Under the pieces are notes generated by a model. That model was given only the letters and a program-made list of their open reading frames with translations, did not search any database and was not told where the DNA came from. Positions 10,249 to 20,825 of a stretch of DNA of 64,000 nucleotides are shown one piece after another; within the stretch, counting starts at the first letter, position 1, and every line of letters begins with the position of its first letter. Made by a program: the position numbers and the translations under genes. Source of the stretch: Glebionis coronaria (Eukaryota > Streptophyta > Magnoliopsida > Asterales > Asteraceae); the NCBI GenBank assembly GCA_025667525.1, contig JANFOE010000193.1, positions 372,001-436,000 of the forward strand, in the 5' to 3' direction.

Positions 10249-10273
10249 CATCTCAAATTATTAAATTTAATAA

Positions 10274-10461
10274 GGGTTTTTATATCTTATGCCCTAAGGG
10301 CACATGATAAGAACACATAAAATACTTAAAAAGTACATCGGGTCCTACAGAATAGTACACAGGAATCCACAAAGTATGAATCCCTGTGTACTTATCTGTG
10401 GGACCTGGTGTATTTTTTACCTTTTTATCATGTGCCCTTAGGGCACAAGATAGAAAAACCC
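10274..10461. mobile_element. 188 bp MITE, Mutator-like by target duplication
   Basis: The terminal inverted repeats are about 37 bp with two mismatches (GGGTTTTTATATC... against GGGTTTTTCTATC...) and contain CCCTAAGGGCACATGATAA. Pairing continues inward (GTCC, ACAG, AGTACACAGG) to a small loop near 10370, so almost the whole element is one hairpin. The flanks carry a perfect 9 bp direct repeat, ATTTAATAA (10265-10273 and 10462-10470), the length typical of Mutator-type elements. Confidence 0.85.
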
Positions 10462-10470
10462 ATTTAATAA

Positions 10471-11160
10471 AAGGTTGTTAGATAATAATATGAGATAATA
10501 TGTTTGTTGTTATAAAATGATATTTCCATAAAAAGAACAAGAAAAATCATAATCTTTGAACTTCTTTTATAAGTCAAATAACATTCCTAAATGATCTCTA
10601 AGCTTACGAAGGCAAAAATCTCAAAAAAGTATTCACCATCTTTCATTTATTTTAACTTAATATGGCAGCAGATGTTATGTAGAGTGTTAGGAATTAGCCG
10701 CTTGATCTGTTAAATTACTTTAGTACGACTTCATCAACTCCAACCAATCTTGTAAGTATCATAATCAAAGAAAGATAACAGTTATTGAAATAGCTAGACG
10801 ATCATCAACTGAGCATATTTAAGTGAACAAACAATACACTGGTTTCGTGCAAGGCTGTCAAGATCGCGAGTTTACACGTAAGATCGTACGATCTTACGTT
10901 CCCACCTGATATAATCGTGTAAGATCGGTGTAGGATCGCGTGTCGATACGAGTTTACCAAATTACTAAGTTACTAACTTACTCACTTACATACTTGCTAA
11001 CCCATTACTTTTTAGGCTCAAAAAAGATAAATACGAGTCCTCTGATCTCAGTAACAGGTATTGACGTTTAATTTCCTTATTTTTTAATCAGTAAACATAA
11101 TTATTTGCTTTCTATAAATCAAAATTACATTAAACATGTAAGGTTTAATAACTACAATCC
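10471..11160. other. Gene-free spacer with a perfect 24 bp palindrome
   Basis: No coding similarity is visible. At 10876-10899 a perfect palindrome has the half-site ACGTAAGATCGT. Related GTAAGATCG and GATCGCG words follow up to about 10945. The rest is AT-rich and featureless. Confidence 0.6.
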
Positions 11161-11458
11161 TGATTACTAGATGCGAAATATCGATCGTGAAGAACACACA
11201 CCACAACAGAATCGACAATAACGAAAAACGACACCCACACGGTAAATCCCTAATCGACCGATTAGTTTATTGAAAGAATGACGTGAATGTTACATCCCCC
11301 TCACCTCTTTTTATAGAGATGAGTGGGATCGAATGTTACATAAGTACGGGTCAGGTTGGGCTAGGACACTACCAACCGACCATTATTCTTAGCTCTTACG
11401 CTACTCGACTCTTAATCCCTAGACATGACTTAGGCAAACATACAGACTAAATATAACA
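11161..11458 (-). mobile_element. 3' LTR of a Ty1/copia element
   Basis: On the minus strand this begins TGTTATATTTAG right after a polypurine tract (CTAAGGTGGAAAT, 11459-11471) and ends CTAGTAATCA. A TATA-like CTATAAAAAGAGG lies near 11310-11325. Length is about 298 bp. The outer border is inferred from the TG...CA ends only. Confidence 0.6.
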
Positions 11459-11611
11459 ATTTCCACCTTAGACTTTATATTAGCCTATCCCAACACTCAG
11501 CAACTCCAAGCAATGTTGTAACTTGCGTCCAGGTACCACCTTCGTCAAGGCATCCGCATCATTGTGTTCAGTATCCACCTTCATAATTTCAACCATCTTT
11601 GCTTCCAAGAC

Positions 11612-12781
11612 TTATCTAATAGAGTGATAGCGCACATTGATATGCTTAGTCCTTTCATGAAAAACATGATTCCGCGATAAGTGAATCGCGCCCTGGTTAT
11701 CACAATTAACTACAACAGTGTTGAGCTTCACGCCCAACCCTTCGAAAGTCCCTTTAGCCAAATAGCTTCCTTCACAGCCTCCGTAAGGGCCATATACTAT
11801 ACCTCTGTAGTTGAAAGAGCCACCACGTATTGTAGCGTTACCTTCCAGCTTACAACACATCGTTGTACTAAAAATTTGTAACCAGTGAGAGACCTACCTT
11901 TATCCGGATCCTTAGCGTAGTCTTAATCAACAAAACCTGTTACGTCCACATGGTTGCCACGATTTGTCCCATACACCAAACCTACGTTTAAAGTGCCCTA
12001 CAAATATTTCATAATCCACTTCACTGCTTCCCAATGGAGTTTACCCGGATTCGCTAAATATCTACTAACTACACTTACTGCATACGTTATGTCTGGCCTC
12101 GTGCATATCAATAAGTACATCAAGCTCCCAACCGCATTTGAATATGGCACCCTACTCATTCTTTCAACATCATAATCCCTAACCGGGCAATCTTTCAACG
12201 AAATTTTAAATTGCCCATCCAATGGTGTATGAACCGACTTCCCATTCTCCATTCTAAACCTTTTTAAAACTTTAGAAACTTACCCAGATTGTGACACCCT
12301 CAGAATCTTACGACTCCAGTCACTGAAGATTTCCATACCAAGAATCTTCTTTGCTTCCCCGAGCTCTTTCATGTGGAACTCCCTTTTAAGCAAAGACTTG
12401 GTAGACCCAATCTCAGCCTTGCTCTTACAAGCAATCAGCATATCATCTACATATAACAATCGATAGATATGCTCCCCTGGTGCATAACATCTGTAATATA
12501 CGCAGATGTCATAACTGCTATGCTTAAACCCGTTGCTCAGAATGTACTCATCGAAACTCTTGTACCATTGCCTAGGTGACTGCTTCAAACCATAAAGATA
12601 TTTCTTTAACAAACATACCTTGTTACCTTGTTCAAATCCCGGTGGCTGCCTCATGTAAATCACTTCTTCAAGATTCCATGTACAAATTCCGTCTTTATAT
12701 CAAGCTGCTCCAACTCATAATCTTTACATGCAGTCAATGCAAGTATAACCCGAGTAGATGTGTGTCGAACACCTTCAATCC
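11612..12781 (-). pseudogene. Copia pol remnant: reverse transcriptase and RNase H
   Basis: This is the C-terminal part of a Ty1/copia polyprotein. RT spans about 12280-12781 with QPPGFEQG, LYGLKQSPRQWY and the catalytic LYVDDML motif. The connection region at 11998-12252 has the words VGSLMYL and RPDITYAV. RNase H at 11612-11860 has the NCDNQGAIHL and RTKHINVRYH motifs. Stops separate the three blocks, so it is dead. Upstream (towards higher coordinates) the RT is cut off at 12781 by element D, so the 5' half of this copia element should lie to the right of D, beyond the window. Its 3' LTR is at 11161-11458. By order this is the oldest recognisable insertion of the stack. Confidence 0.85.
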
Positions 12782-12930
12782 TGTGACAACCCTAAATTTT
12801 ATGATATGCCATTTGTAACTGTTTGACTTTGATTATGTGATGAGTGTGAGTTTATCTGTTATATGTTTGTGTTTGAGACTTTGACGTGGGTCCAGACATC
12901 GTTTATGTAGTACGTGGTACGTTATATGAT
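12782..12930 (+). mobile_element. Element D 5' LTR, first part
   Basis: It starts TGTGACAACCCTAAATTT and matches the beginning of the LTR at 62341 over the full 149 bp. It is cut at 12930 by E1; the remainder resumes at 31357. The last five bases, ATGAT, are the E1 target duplication. Confidence 0.9.
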
Positions 12931-13505
12931 TGATGACGTATAGTCCCCAGCCGGGTCATGTGCCTGGCCCACGGGTACTACCCGTATCCGGCCCATACAG
13001 ATGGGAGGGAATAAAGTCATTTAAGCTTATGGGCCTGAATGAACAGTAACCGCACACATGTGTGCGACCCACGACCCGGCATGACCGGTACAGGGTTAGA
13101 CAGAATTATATTCTATCTCTGAATATGATTTACTCCAAAGGAGGAGATATTCACTCACCATAATTAGAAGATAACAACCAATCTAATTTTGGTGCTTATC
13201 TCTTCCTTGGGGCCGAAGTATCAGTGACAGCCCATTAGGGTTGTCACTGCCTATAAAAGGAACCCTCAAAGGTTCCACAAAGGTATTACGTTCTATACTC
13301 TCAACTCATATAAAACCCTAACCGATTACTTACTCTTACGCTGGAGTCTAATCGTGGGAAACACTCCCACGGTAAGCCTAACGCGTGTTGTTTAGTGTGC
13401 AGGATCCCAACCAAACGATTCACTTGGTGCAGGAGCCGGAGCCCAGCCAACCCGAATTAAGCCTAATTCGGGTCAAGCAAAGATCACCCAACTTTTGCAT
13501 CAACA
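12931..13505 (+). mobile_element. E1 5' LTR
   Basis: 575 bp, TGATGACG to TCAACA. A TATA box, TATAAAAG, lies at 13252-13259 with the words GGAACC and GGTTCC just after it. It differs from the 3' LTR at a small number of positions, mostly between 12960 and 13075. Confidence 0.95.
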
Positions 13506-13507
13506 AG

Positions 13508-13527
13508 TTGGCGCCTTCCGTGGGACC
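13508..13527 (+). promoter_or_regulatory. E1 primer binding site
   Basis: TTGGCGCC followed by TTCCGTGGGACC lies two bases after the LTR. The equivalent in E2 (35133-35152) is TTGGCACC followed by ATCGGTGGGGCC. This TGGCRCC class is usual for Tat-group elements. The exact tRNA was not determined. Confidence 0.75.
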
Positions 13528-13568
13528 CATTACACTAAGCTAGAACAAAACCTCATTCTGAATTTCCA

Positions 13569-13579
13569 ATGACGAAGGG
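13569..13579 (+). pseudogene. E1 gag start codon fragment, cut by Athila
   Basis: ATGACGAAGGG corresponds base for base to the start of E2 gag at 35195. The last five bases, AAGGG, are the target duplication of the Athila element. The frame continues at 24312 on the other side of that insertion. Confidence 0.85.
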
Positions 13580-15045
13580 TGATACAAGCGTTTTTGTATG
13601 GGTTCAAAATATTTCTCGGAATCCTCTCGAATTGATCTCGGTTTAAAGTGGAATGATTTGTTCTTGGTGACAAAAAGTGGATTTGGTTTTCTATTCTATT
13701 AATAAGTAAGCTAGACTTAAAGATTTAAATCAAACAATGAATGAAAAATACCCAAGCAGAAATTACCCTATTCGGAAAAATAGTCCTACACGGAATAAAA
13801 TCCTATGCGGAAAAATTGCTTTATTCGGAAAACATGCCCTATTCGGAAAATAAGATGCTATTCGGAAAAAGAATGCTATTCGGAAAAAGGAGCTATTCGG
13901 AAAAACATCAATGCGGAAAATAAGTGCTATTCGGAAAATATTCCCTATTCGGAAAGAAATCTTTTATGCGGAAAATTTAGCTCTATTCGGAATACAATGG
14001 CTTATGCGGAAAATAAGATGCTATTCGGAAAAATAATTCTATGCGGAAAAATTGCTCTGTTCGGAATATTTAAAATATTCCGCATAAGGGAATTAGCAGA
14101 TGTTTTATACGGAATGTAAGCTTTATTCGGAATATTGGAACATTCCGAGTAAGAAACCAAACAGATGACCAAACGGAATAAATCTGAAATGAAGAACAGT
14201 AGCAGATGCCTAGAAACAGGGAAAACGGGTTTTGATCAAAATCAATCCAAATAATCGAAAAGGTTTTACCAAACTAACCAATAATCATTTAAGTACCATA
14301 AGTAACAAATCCCAACAATAAAAACACTAAATCAACAACTTTTTAAGATCAAACTTGAATCAAATAAAAAATTAAGAACTTTGAATAAAAATGGAGATGA
14401 ACAAAATGAATGAAAAGATGGAATTAAAGGATTAATGTAAAGGTAACAAGAGTAAAGATTAAACACTTACAAGATGGAAAAGAAAAATGAAAAATCACCA
14501 AACACCCTAATGGTGTTGGTGATGAACCGTTCCTAAGAAGACTGGGAAAAAGAAAATGAAAGCTAACTCCCTAATTGTGTGAAGGGAAAAACTATATATA
14601 GTCCTAGTGGTTGGTTGGTGAGTGGGCTTTCTCCCTTTCTTCTTGTCTTCTCGTCTTTTCAGAAAAGTTGACGTTTTCGATTCTGATTCGGGATTTGTCG
14701 TCGATTAAATTCAACTCGTCTTTTAATTTCTTCGTTAAATAGACTTGAGTTTCTTCGACATATATAAATCTTCCATCTTTGGTCCTTTTCTTCGATAAAT
14801 CTTCAAATAGGCCCATTGACTTCAAATCTTTTGCACCTCTTGGACAATAGACTTCGTCTTGAGTCTTTTTCCTTGATAAAACTCGTGCAATCCCATGTTT
14901 TCTTTAATATTTATCCGGTTAGCTCTGAAAACACAATAAACACAAAAACCACGCATAATTCCAAACAAATGATATTAAATACGTGTTTTGGTCTTGTTTT
15001 AGCCAGAATTAAGTGGTAAAAGGATGGGTGTTTACACACCTATCA
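13580..15045 (-). mobile_element. Athila 3' LTR
   Basis: Minus-strand ends are TGATAGGTG...TTGTATCA. A TATATATA box lies near 14591-14598 (minus-strand direction of transcription). Downstream of it, in the presumed R/U5 region (about 13760-14180), is an array of some 22 TTCGGAAAA/TGCGGAAAA words. A polypurine tract adjoins at 15046-15060. Confidence 0.95.
13760..14180. repeat. Array of about 22 (C)TATTCGGAAAA words in the Athila LTR
   Basis: The word ATTCGGAAAA or ATGCGGAAAA recurs every 15-20 bp, mostly in one orientation, with inverted ATTCCGCAT and ATTCCGAGT copies near the far end. The second LTR carries the same array at 23026-23445. The apparent open frames here only reflect the periodicity. 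Confidence 0.9.
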
Positions 15046-16976
15046 AATCCCCTACACTTAACCATTGCCATGCCCTCATGCAATGCTTAGTGATAAAGCA
15101 AGTTTACACTTTTCTCATAATTAATCAACCTTGGCCTTATTAAAATACTACTAAACAAAAATTAAAGTATTAAAGGAAATTAAGACTTTGAAGGAAACAA
15201 AAGGATAGAAAACCATTTTCACTTGAAAATAGCTATATGGAAATAACTTGCAAAGAAATCGATGACTTACATTAGGGCTTTGGCGTTGCGAAGATTTATC
15301 ACCCTCAAGTTTCACGTTCCCCAAACTAAGCTTAAAAACGAGCTCATTGTTATTATAAGTTAGTAATTCAAACACTTACACACATGGCTTAATTAAATGC
15401 TTAAACTCCCTTATTCCTAGGTGGATCTCTTATATTTTATTTTTGTCTTAGAATGATCATGAAGATGCATTTTTGGACTTATTTCGATAGTTTATTTAGG
15501 CTGAAAGCAAAGTAGGACGATTTGATCAATAGTTAGCTAAAGGACAAAATCTCTTAAAACTGCTTCTCGGGATATCAAAAAGTTCATATCTTGGCATAAC
15601 TCGGTTCGCGATTTGAGACCTTTCTCGGGCCGATATTTGGCATGTACTTCATACTTCATATCTTCGAGAGACGTTCTTGAGATAATGGTCTTCTCATCAT
15701 AATAGAGTTTCTTCACTTGGAGACTTTTGAGGGGTACTCCAACTTTGTTGACCACGACTTCATGATTATTTCTTCAATCTCTAATTGGGATTTTGAGATA
15801 CAACGATCCGCCTCCTTTTCGGACTTGGATCTATTTATCCTCATACCTTGTTAGGGTCTTTTCGGATAGACTTCTCCACGATCTTTATGGGAGTTGATTG
15901 CTTTTCGTCGTGAGTCTTGATCCTTCATATTGATTTTAGGAATAATGCTCTTCACATCACTTTGGATCTTTAGCAATAAAATGGAATTCTCATGCCTTGT
16001 TAGGGCCTTTTCGGACTCGCCAATCTTCGCGCCCCGCTTCATAAGTTATGCCTTGGCTATGAACTCTCGTCATTACCGAGCAACTTTTAAACGATCTTGG
16101 GCTAGAAGCTAAGTAACTTTTCAAATCGTACGACCTTACTTATTGCAGATAAATTATTAGCAAGTGATGGGAGAATAGGCAAATAATTACACCAAGTGAG
16201 CTTGCGCAAGAATACCGACTTATAATTGACTTTATCATTTCTCGTCCTCCACAATTTAAAATCTCAAGTAATGAGACTCGTGGACACTTAGCCTAATAAA
16301 CCGATTAAGGTCTACATGGTTAAGGATACTAGCTAGAATAAACTTAGGTAAGTCTATTCGGGTTGAGTCAAAATAAACGCAAATATGTCAAAGATTTCTA
16401 AACTAGCTACACCACTTTATTAATAATTTTTGACTTTATTGCGGGATATATACATATGAAAGCAACGATAAAAATTTAAAAATTACGACTAAATGGCCAA
16501 AGTCAATAAAAAATTTGAAAAATGTTGAAAAATAGGATTTTCCGGTTAAATGAAGGCATTTTCATGGAAAAGTCCACTTAAAACTTCGATAGAAGTCCCC
16601 CCTACACTTAAGATAAACATTGTCCTCAATGTTTAAGCATGTGGGAAAAGTCTCCCCTACACTTATGACATTGTGCACGTTGGTTAACTCGAGTTAAGGA
16701 AGAGACGACTAAAGTGATCAATTTCAAATGTGAGTATGAAGAAAATTGAATCACGATAGTTGAGAGATAGAACCGGATTTCGGATAACACGGGAGCACGG
16801 TTCTTCAAAGAGTTCCAAGATTGCAGTTATCCCTGTAATCACATCACCACACAAACACAAATGACCAAAATAGGTCATCCCCTACACTTAGGGGGTTAAA
16901 GGGATAGACACTCGGGCTGCCTCCCGAGGAGCGCTTGTTTTTGATAACCGAGTCACGAGCCTGACTCGACCCAAAT
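15046..16976 (-). other. Athila 3' internal region without env-like gene
   Basis: About 1.9 kb separates the pol stop from the 3' LTR, the place where many Athila elements have an env-like gene. I find no frame longer than about 75 codons and nothing recognisable, so the gene is lost or decayed. The minus-strand word TAAGTGTAGGGG occurs four times (15049, 16599, 16654 and 16879); the first is the polypurine tract of the 3' LTR. Confidence 0.7.
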
Positions 16977-19900
16977 TCAGTTCATGGGGAACGTGGTGAG
17001 GGATGGAATCACCTCCTGAGAGGTGTCCTCACCAAAGTACAACTTCACTCGTTGGCCATTCACCTTAAAATTCGGTCCATTAGGTTGAGCGAGCTCGAGA
17101 GTACCATATGGAAAAATTTGGGCAATGGTGAATGGGCCGGACCAACGAGATTTGAGCTTGCCCGAAAATATTTTCAACCGAGAGTTAAAAAGTAAGACTT
17201 TGTCTCCAACTTGGAACTCTCGGTTTTTGATCTTGGAGTCGTGAATGAGCTTAGTTCTTTCCTTATATATCAAAGAGTTTTCATAAGCCTCATTACGGAG
17301 TTCATTCAGCTCATTGAGTTGGATCTTGCGTAGGTCACCGGCTTTGTTTATATCAAAATTAGCCCACTTCAAGGCCCAATAAGCCTTGTGCTCCAACTCA
17401 ATGGGGAGGTGGCACACTTTCCCGTACACAAGACGATAAGGCGTACAGCCGATCGGGGTCTTGTAAGCAGTACGGAAAGCCCACAAAGCATCATCAAGTT
17501 TATCAGCCCATGCGGCACGATGCTCTCCCACGGTTCTTTCCAGAATTCGCTTTAGTCCTCGGTTGGATATTTCAGCCTGGCCATTAGTTTGTGGGTGGTA
17601 GGCTGTGGAAAGACGATGATTTACACCGTACTTAGCCATGACTCTAGCAAATTGGTCATTGCAGAAATGAGTCCCACGATCACTAATAATGGCGCGAGGC
17701 ACACCGAATCTAGCGAAAAGAGCTTTCAAAAAGTTACAAACCACCCTTGCGTCATTAGTAGGTAAAGCTTTGGCTTCAACCCACTTGGAAACGTAGTCAA
17801 CGGCTACAAGGATGTATTTGTTTCCTTTAGAAGAAGGGAATGGCCCCATAAAGTCGATACCCCACACATCAAAAATTTCACATTCCTGTATGAAATTCTG
17901 AGGCATCTCGTCTTTATGTGTGATTTTGCCTTGCTTTTGGCAAACATCACATCGTTTGACCATATCGTGAGCGTCACGGTATATGGAGGGCCAATAAAAT
18001 CCCGAATCAAACACTTTTTTGGCTGTGTAGTTGGGACCAAAGTGACCACCGGTGGGTCCTTTGTGGCAAGCATCAAGGATTTCAGACGCTGCCGGTCCAT
18101 CAACACATCGGCGGATAATCAAGTCGGCACATTGTTTGAATAGGTAAGGGTCGTCCCAAAAGTAAGTCTTAATGTCGGTGAAGAACTTCTTCTTTTGTTG
18201 AGACGTCAACCCTTCCTTGAGAATTCCACCCGCCAAGTAGTTTGCAAAGTCCGCAAACCACGGGGTTTCGTTCGGCTTCGAGTTTATAGACATTAAGGTC
18301 TCCAAGGGAAAAGAATCATTGATTTCTTTGTTCGGATGATCCCCTTGGTAAGGATCCTCAAGTCTGCTAAGATGGTCCGCGGCTAGGTTTTCTGCTCCTT
18401 TTTTATCGCGAATTTCGATTTTAAATTCCTGGAGCAGCAAAACCCAACGAAGAAGTCTTGGTTTGGAATCTTGCTTTGTCAACAAGTACTTCAGCGCGGA
18501 ATGATCGGTATACACAATAGTGGTAGAGAGGACAAGATAGGGGCGAAACTTTTCAAAAGCATAGACAACAGCTAAAAGCTCTTTCTCGGTTGTCGTGTAA
18601 TGCAATTGAGCCCCCGTCATTGTTTTGCTAGCGTAATGGATTGGTTGGAAGTGTTTGTTCACTCTTTGTCCAAGAACCGCTCCAATAGCAAAATCACTAG
18701 CATCGCACATCAACTCAAAAGGCAGCTCCCAATTAGGGGTAACCAAGACAGGTGCCTTAGTAAGCTTATCCTTAAGTGAGTCAAAGGCTTCAAGACACTC
18801 TTTGGAAAAGATAAAAGGAGTATCTTTTTCCAAGAGGTGGGTCATCGGGCGAGCGATTTGAGAAAAATCCTTAATGAATCGACGGTAGAAGCCCGCATGA
18901 CCCAGAAAACTTCTCACACCCTTCACGGTTGAAGGTGGAGGCAACTTTGCGATAACATCGACTTTAGCACGGTCTACTTCAAGACCGGCTTTCGAGATCT
19001 TATGTCCAAGCATGACGCCTTCTTTTACCATAAAATGGCATTTTTCCCAATTCAGAACTAGGCGAGTGTCTTCGCACCGCTTGAGCATACGTTCCAAATT
19101 GGCAAGGCAAGAAGAGAACGAATCCCCGAAGACCGAGAAATCATCCATGAAGACTTCCATGGTTTGTTCAACCATGTCATGGAAGATAGCTAACATGCAC
19201 CTTTGGAAAGTCCCGGGCGCATTACATAGGCCAAAAGGCATTCTTTTGTAAGCAAATGTGCCATAGGGACAAGTGAATGTAGTCTTCTCTTGATCTTGGG
19301 GATCGATGGGTATTTGAAAATAACCCGAGAAACCATCAAGAAAGCAGTAATATTCATTACCTGCTAAACGTTCAAGCATTTGGTCCATAAAAGGTAGAGG
19401 AAAATGATCCTTTCTCGTGGCATCATTGAGTTTGCGGTAGTCTATACAAACTCTCCACCCAGGAGTGGGAATCAACTCGTTGTGTTCATTGGGAACAACG
19501 GTTATTCCGCCCTTCTTGGGCACACAATGGATTGGACTAACCCATGGTGAATCCGAAATAGGGTAAATCATACCCGCATCAAGAAGTTTGATAACCTCTG
19601 TTTTGATGACTTCATGGATTTTTGGATTCACCCTTCGTTGGCTTTGAATAGTGGGCTTATAGTCGTCCACCATGAGAATTTTGTGCGTGCAGAAGTGAGG
19701 ATCAATTCCACGAATATCCGAAATTTTCCAAGCGATAGCCGTCTTATGAGCTTTCAGCACGGCAACGAGGCGAGTCTTCTCTTCATCTTTCAAATCCGTT
19801 GCAATAATGACGGGCGACTTCTTGTTGTCGTCAAGGAACACGTACTCGAGATGTGGCGGCAACTCCTTAAGTTCCAAATCCGGAGGATTTTCGACGGGAG

Positions 19901-20807
19901 GCGTATTCGAAGTCGGAGTATCGATAGCAATGACCGTGGGAGATGGAGACGAGGGATTGTCTTCGTTGAGAAGATTGTCAAAGAAATTCATGTCTTCATC
20001 CCCATCGATAGGAGAATCATTAGTAGCTAAATTCGCATCTCCCATGGTATCTTCAAGATTGTTCCAAAATAAATCACTATCTCCAAATAGAGACAACGAT
20101 GAATCAATGGAGGACACGGTCTCAACATTGGGAAGAGAGGTAGGAATACTTTTGCAAGCATCATTAAAGTGTTCTTCACAAGCCTCGTCAAGAACGTCAA
20201 TACAATTAACGCTCTCATATGAATAAGGTTGTTTAGACAACTTTCCCATGTTGAAGACTACTTTATCGTCACCCACTCTCATGATGAGCTCACCGGCTTC
20301 AACATCAATAAGAGTGCGACCGGTCCTCAAGAATGGACGACCAACAATAAGTGGCACACGGGGGTCCATCTCGTAGTCGACGACAACAAAATCAGCAGGG
20401 AAGGTGAATTTGTCGACTCCTACAATGACGTCTTCGGCTATCCCCACTGGATAAGCAACCGTACGGTTGGCCAATTCCAAAGTCATTTTGGTGGGGACTA
20501 GCTCTGGGAGAGATAATTGCTTCCAAACACTTAGAGGCATGAGATTAATACTGGCACCTAGATCGGCTAGGGCCATGCAATTCTCTACTCCCGGGAAATT
20601 GTAAGGGATAAGAAAATGACCCGGATCACCAAGCTTGGTTGGCAATTTCCTTAAGAGTACTGCAGAGCAATTCTCATTAAGTTGGGTGTTGGCAATATCG
20701 AGGAGCTTTTCCTTGTCGTTCAGAAGATCTTTAAACATTTTTGCGTATTTGGGCATGTGAGCGAGAGCCTCAGCGAAGGAGATGTTGAAATTCAATTGTT
20801 TGAACAT
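16977..20807 (-). CDS. Athila pol: protease, RT, RNase H, integrase (1,276 codons, intact)
   Basis: This polyprotein matures, copies and inserts the element. Protease active site DLGASINLM is at residues 82-90. RT (about 405-590) has [19 protein letters not shown] and the catalytic FMDD at 553-556. RNase H (about 697-815) has [10 protein letters not shown] and [10 protein letters not shown]. Integrase has an HHCC zinc site (H915, H922, C953, C956) and the D985, D1043, E1079 triad with exactly 35 residues between the last two, and a C-terminal domain follows. All key residues are present. The ATG at 20807 is only the first methionine: the same frame runs upstream through GTT TCG AAC TTC CTT AAA to a single TAG that ends gag, so this was probably one gag-pol frame. 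It should act in virus-like particles and then in the nucleus. Confidence 0.95.
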   Translation of the reverse strand: MFKQLNFNISFAEALAHMPKYAKMFKDLLNDKEKLLDIANTQLNENCSAVLLRKLPTKLGDPGHFLIPYNFPGVENCMALADLGASINLMPLSVWKQLSLPELVPTKMTLELANRTVAYPVGIAEDVIVGVDKFTFPADFVVVDYEMDPRVPLIVGRPFLRTGRTLIDVEAGELIMRVGDDKVVFNMGKLSKQPYSYESVNCIDVLDEACEEHFNDACKSIPTSLPNVETVSSIDSSLSLFGDSDLFWNNLEDTMGDANLATNDSPIDGDEDMNFFDNLLNEDNPSSPSPTVIAIDTPTSNTPPVENPPDLELKELPPHLEYVFLDDNKKSPVIIATDLKDEEKTRLVAVLKAHKTAIAWKISDIRGIDPHFCTHKILMVDDYKPTIQSQRRVNPKIHEVIKTEVIKLLDAGMIYPISDSPWVSPIHCVPKKGGITVVPNEHNELIPTPGWRVCIDYRKLNDATRKDHFPLPFMDQMLERLAGNEYYCFLDGFSGYFQIPIDPQDQEKTTFTCPYGTFAYKRMPFGLCNAPGTFQRCMLAIFHDMVEQTMEVFMDDFSVFGDSFSSCLANLERMLKRCEDTRLVLNWEKCHFMVKEGVMLGHKISKAGLEVDRAKVDVIAKLPPPSTVKGVRSFLGHAGFYRRFIKDFSQIARPMTHLLEKDTPFIFSKECLEAFDSLKDKLTKAPVLVTPNWELPFELMCDASDFAIGAVLGQRVNKHFQPIHYASKTMTGAQLHYTTTEKELLAVVYAFEKFRPYLVLSTTIVYTDHSALKYLLTKQDSKPRLLRWVLLLQEFKIEIRDKKGAENLAADHLSRLEDPYQGDHPNKEINDSFPLETLMSINSKPNETPWFADFANYLAGGILKEGLTSQQKKKFFTDIKTYFWDDPYLFKQCADLIIRRCVDGPAASEILDACHKGPTGGHFGPNYTAKKVFDSGFYWPSIYRDAHDMVKRCDVCQKQGKITHKDEMPQNFIQECEIFDVWGIDFMGPFPSSKGNKYILVAVDYVSKWVEAKALPTNDARVVCNFLKALFARFGVPRAIISDRGTHFCNDQFARVMAKYGVNHRLSTAYHPQTNGQAEISNRGLKRILERTVGEHRAAWADKLDDALWAFRTAYKTPIGCTPYRLVYGKVCHLPIELEHKAYWALKWANFDINKAGDLRKIQLNELNELRNEAYENSLIYKERTKLIHDSKIKNREFQVGDKVLLFNSRLKIFSGKLKSRWSGPFTIAQIFPYGTLELAQPNGPNFKVNGQRVKLYFGEDTSQEVIPSLTTFPMN

Positions 20808-20825
20808 TTTAAGGAAGTTCGAAAC

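Noticed and set aside
13741..14119. Plus-strand frames of 60 and 104 codons in both Athila LTRs
   Set aside because: The peptides simply repeat the periodic CGGAAAA words (YSEK, IRK), so they are a by-product of the array.
13760..14180. CRISPR-like appearance of the CGGAAAA array
   Set aside because: The repeat is only 7-10 bp with 6-10 bp spacers, it is inside a plant LTR, and the same array with the same spacers is in the partner LTR.
16977..16990. Search for an env-like gene downstream of Athila pol
   Set aside because: No frame above about 75 codons, no signal peptide and no membrane segment on the minus strand between 15046 and 16976.
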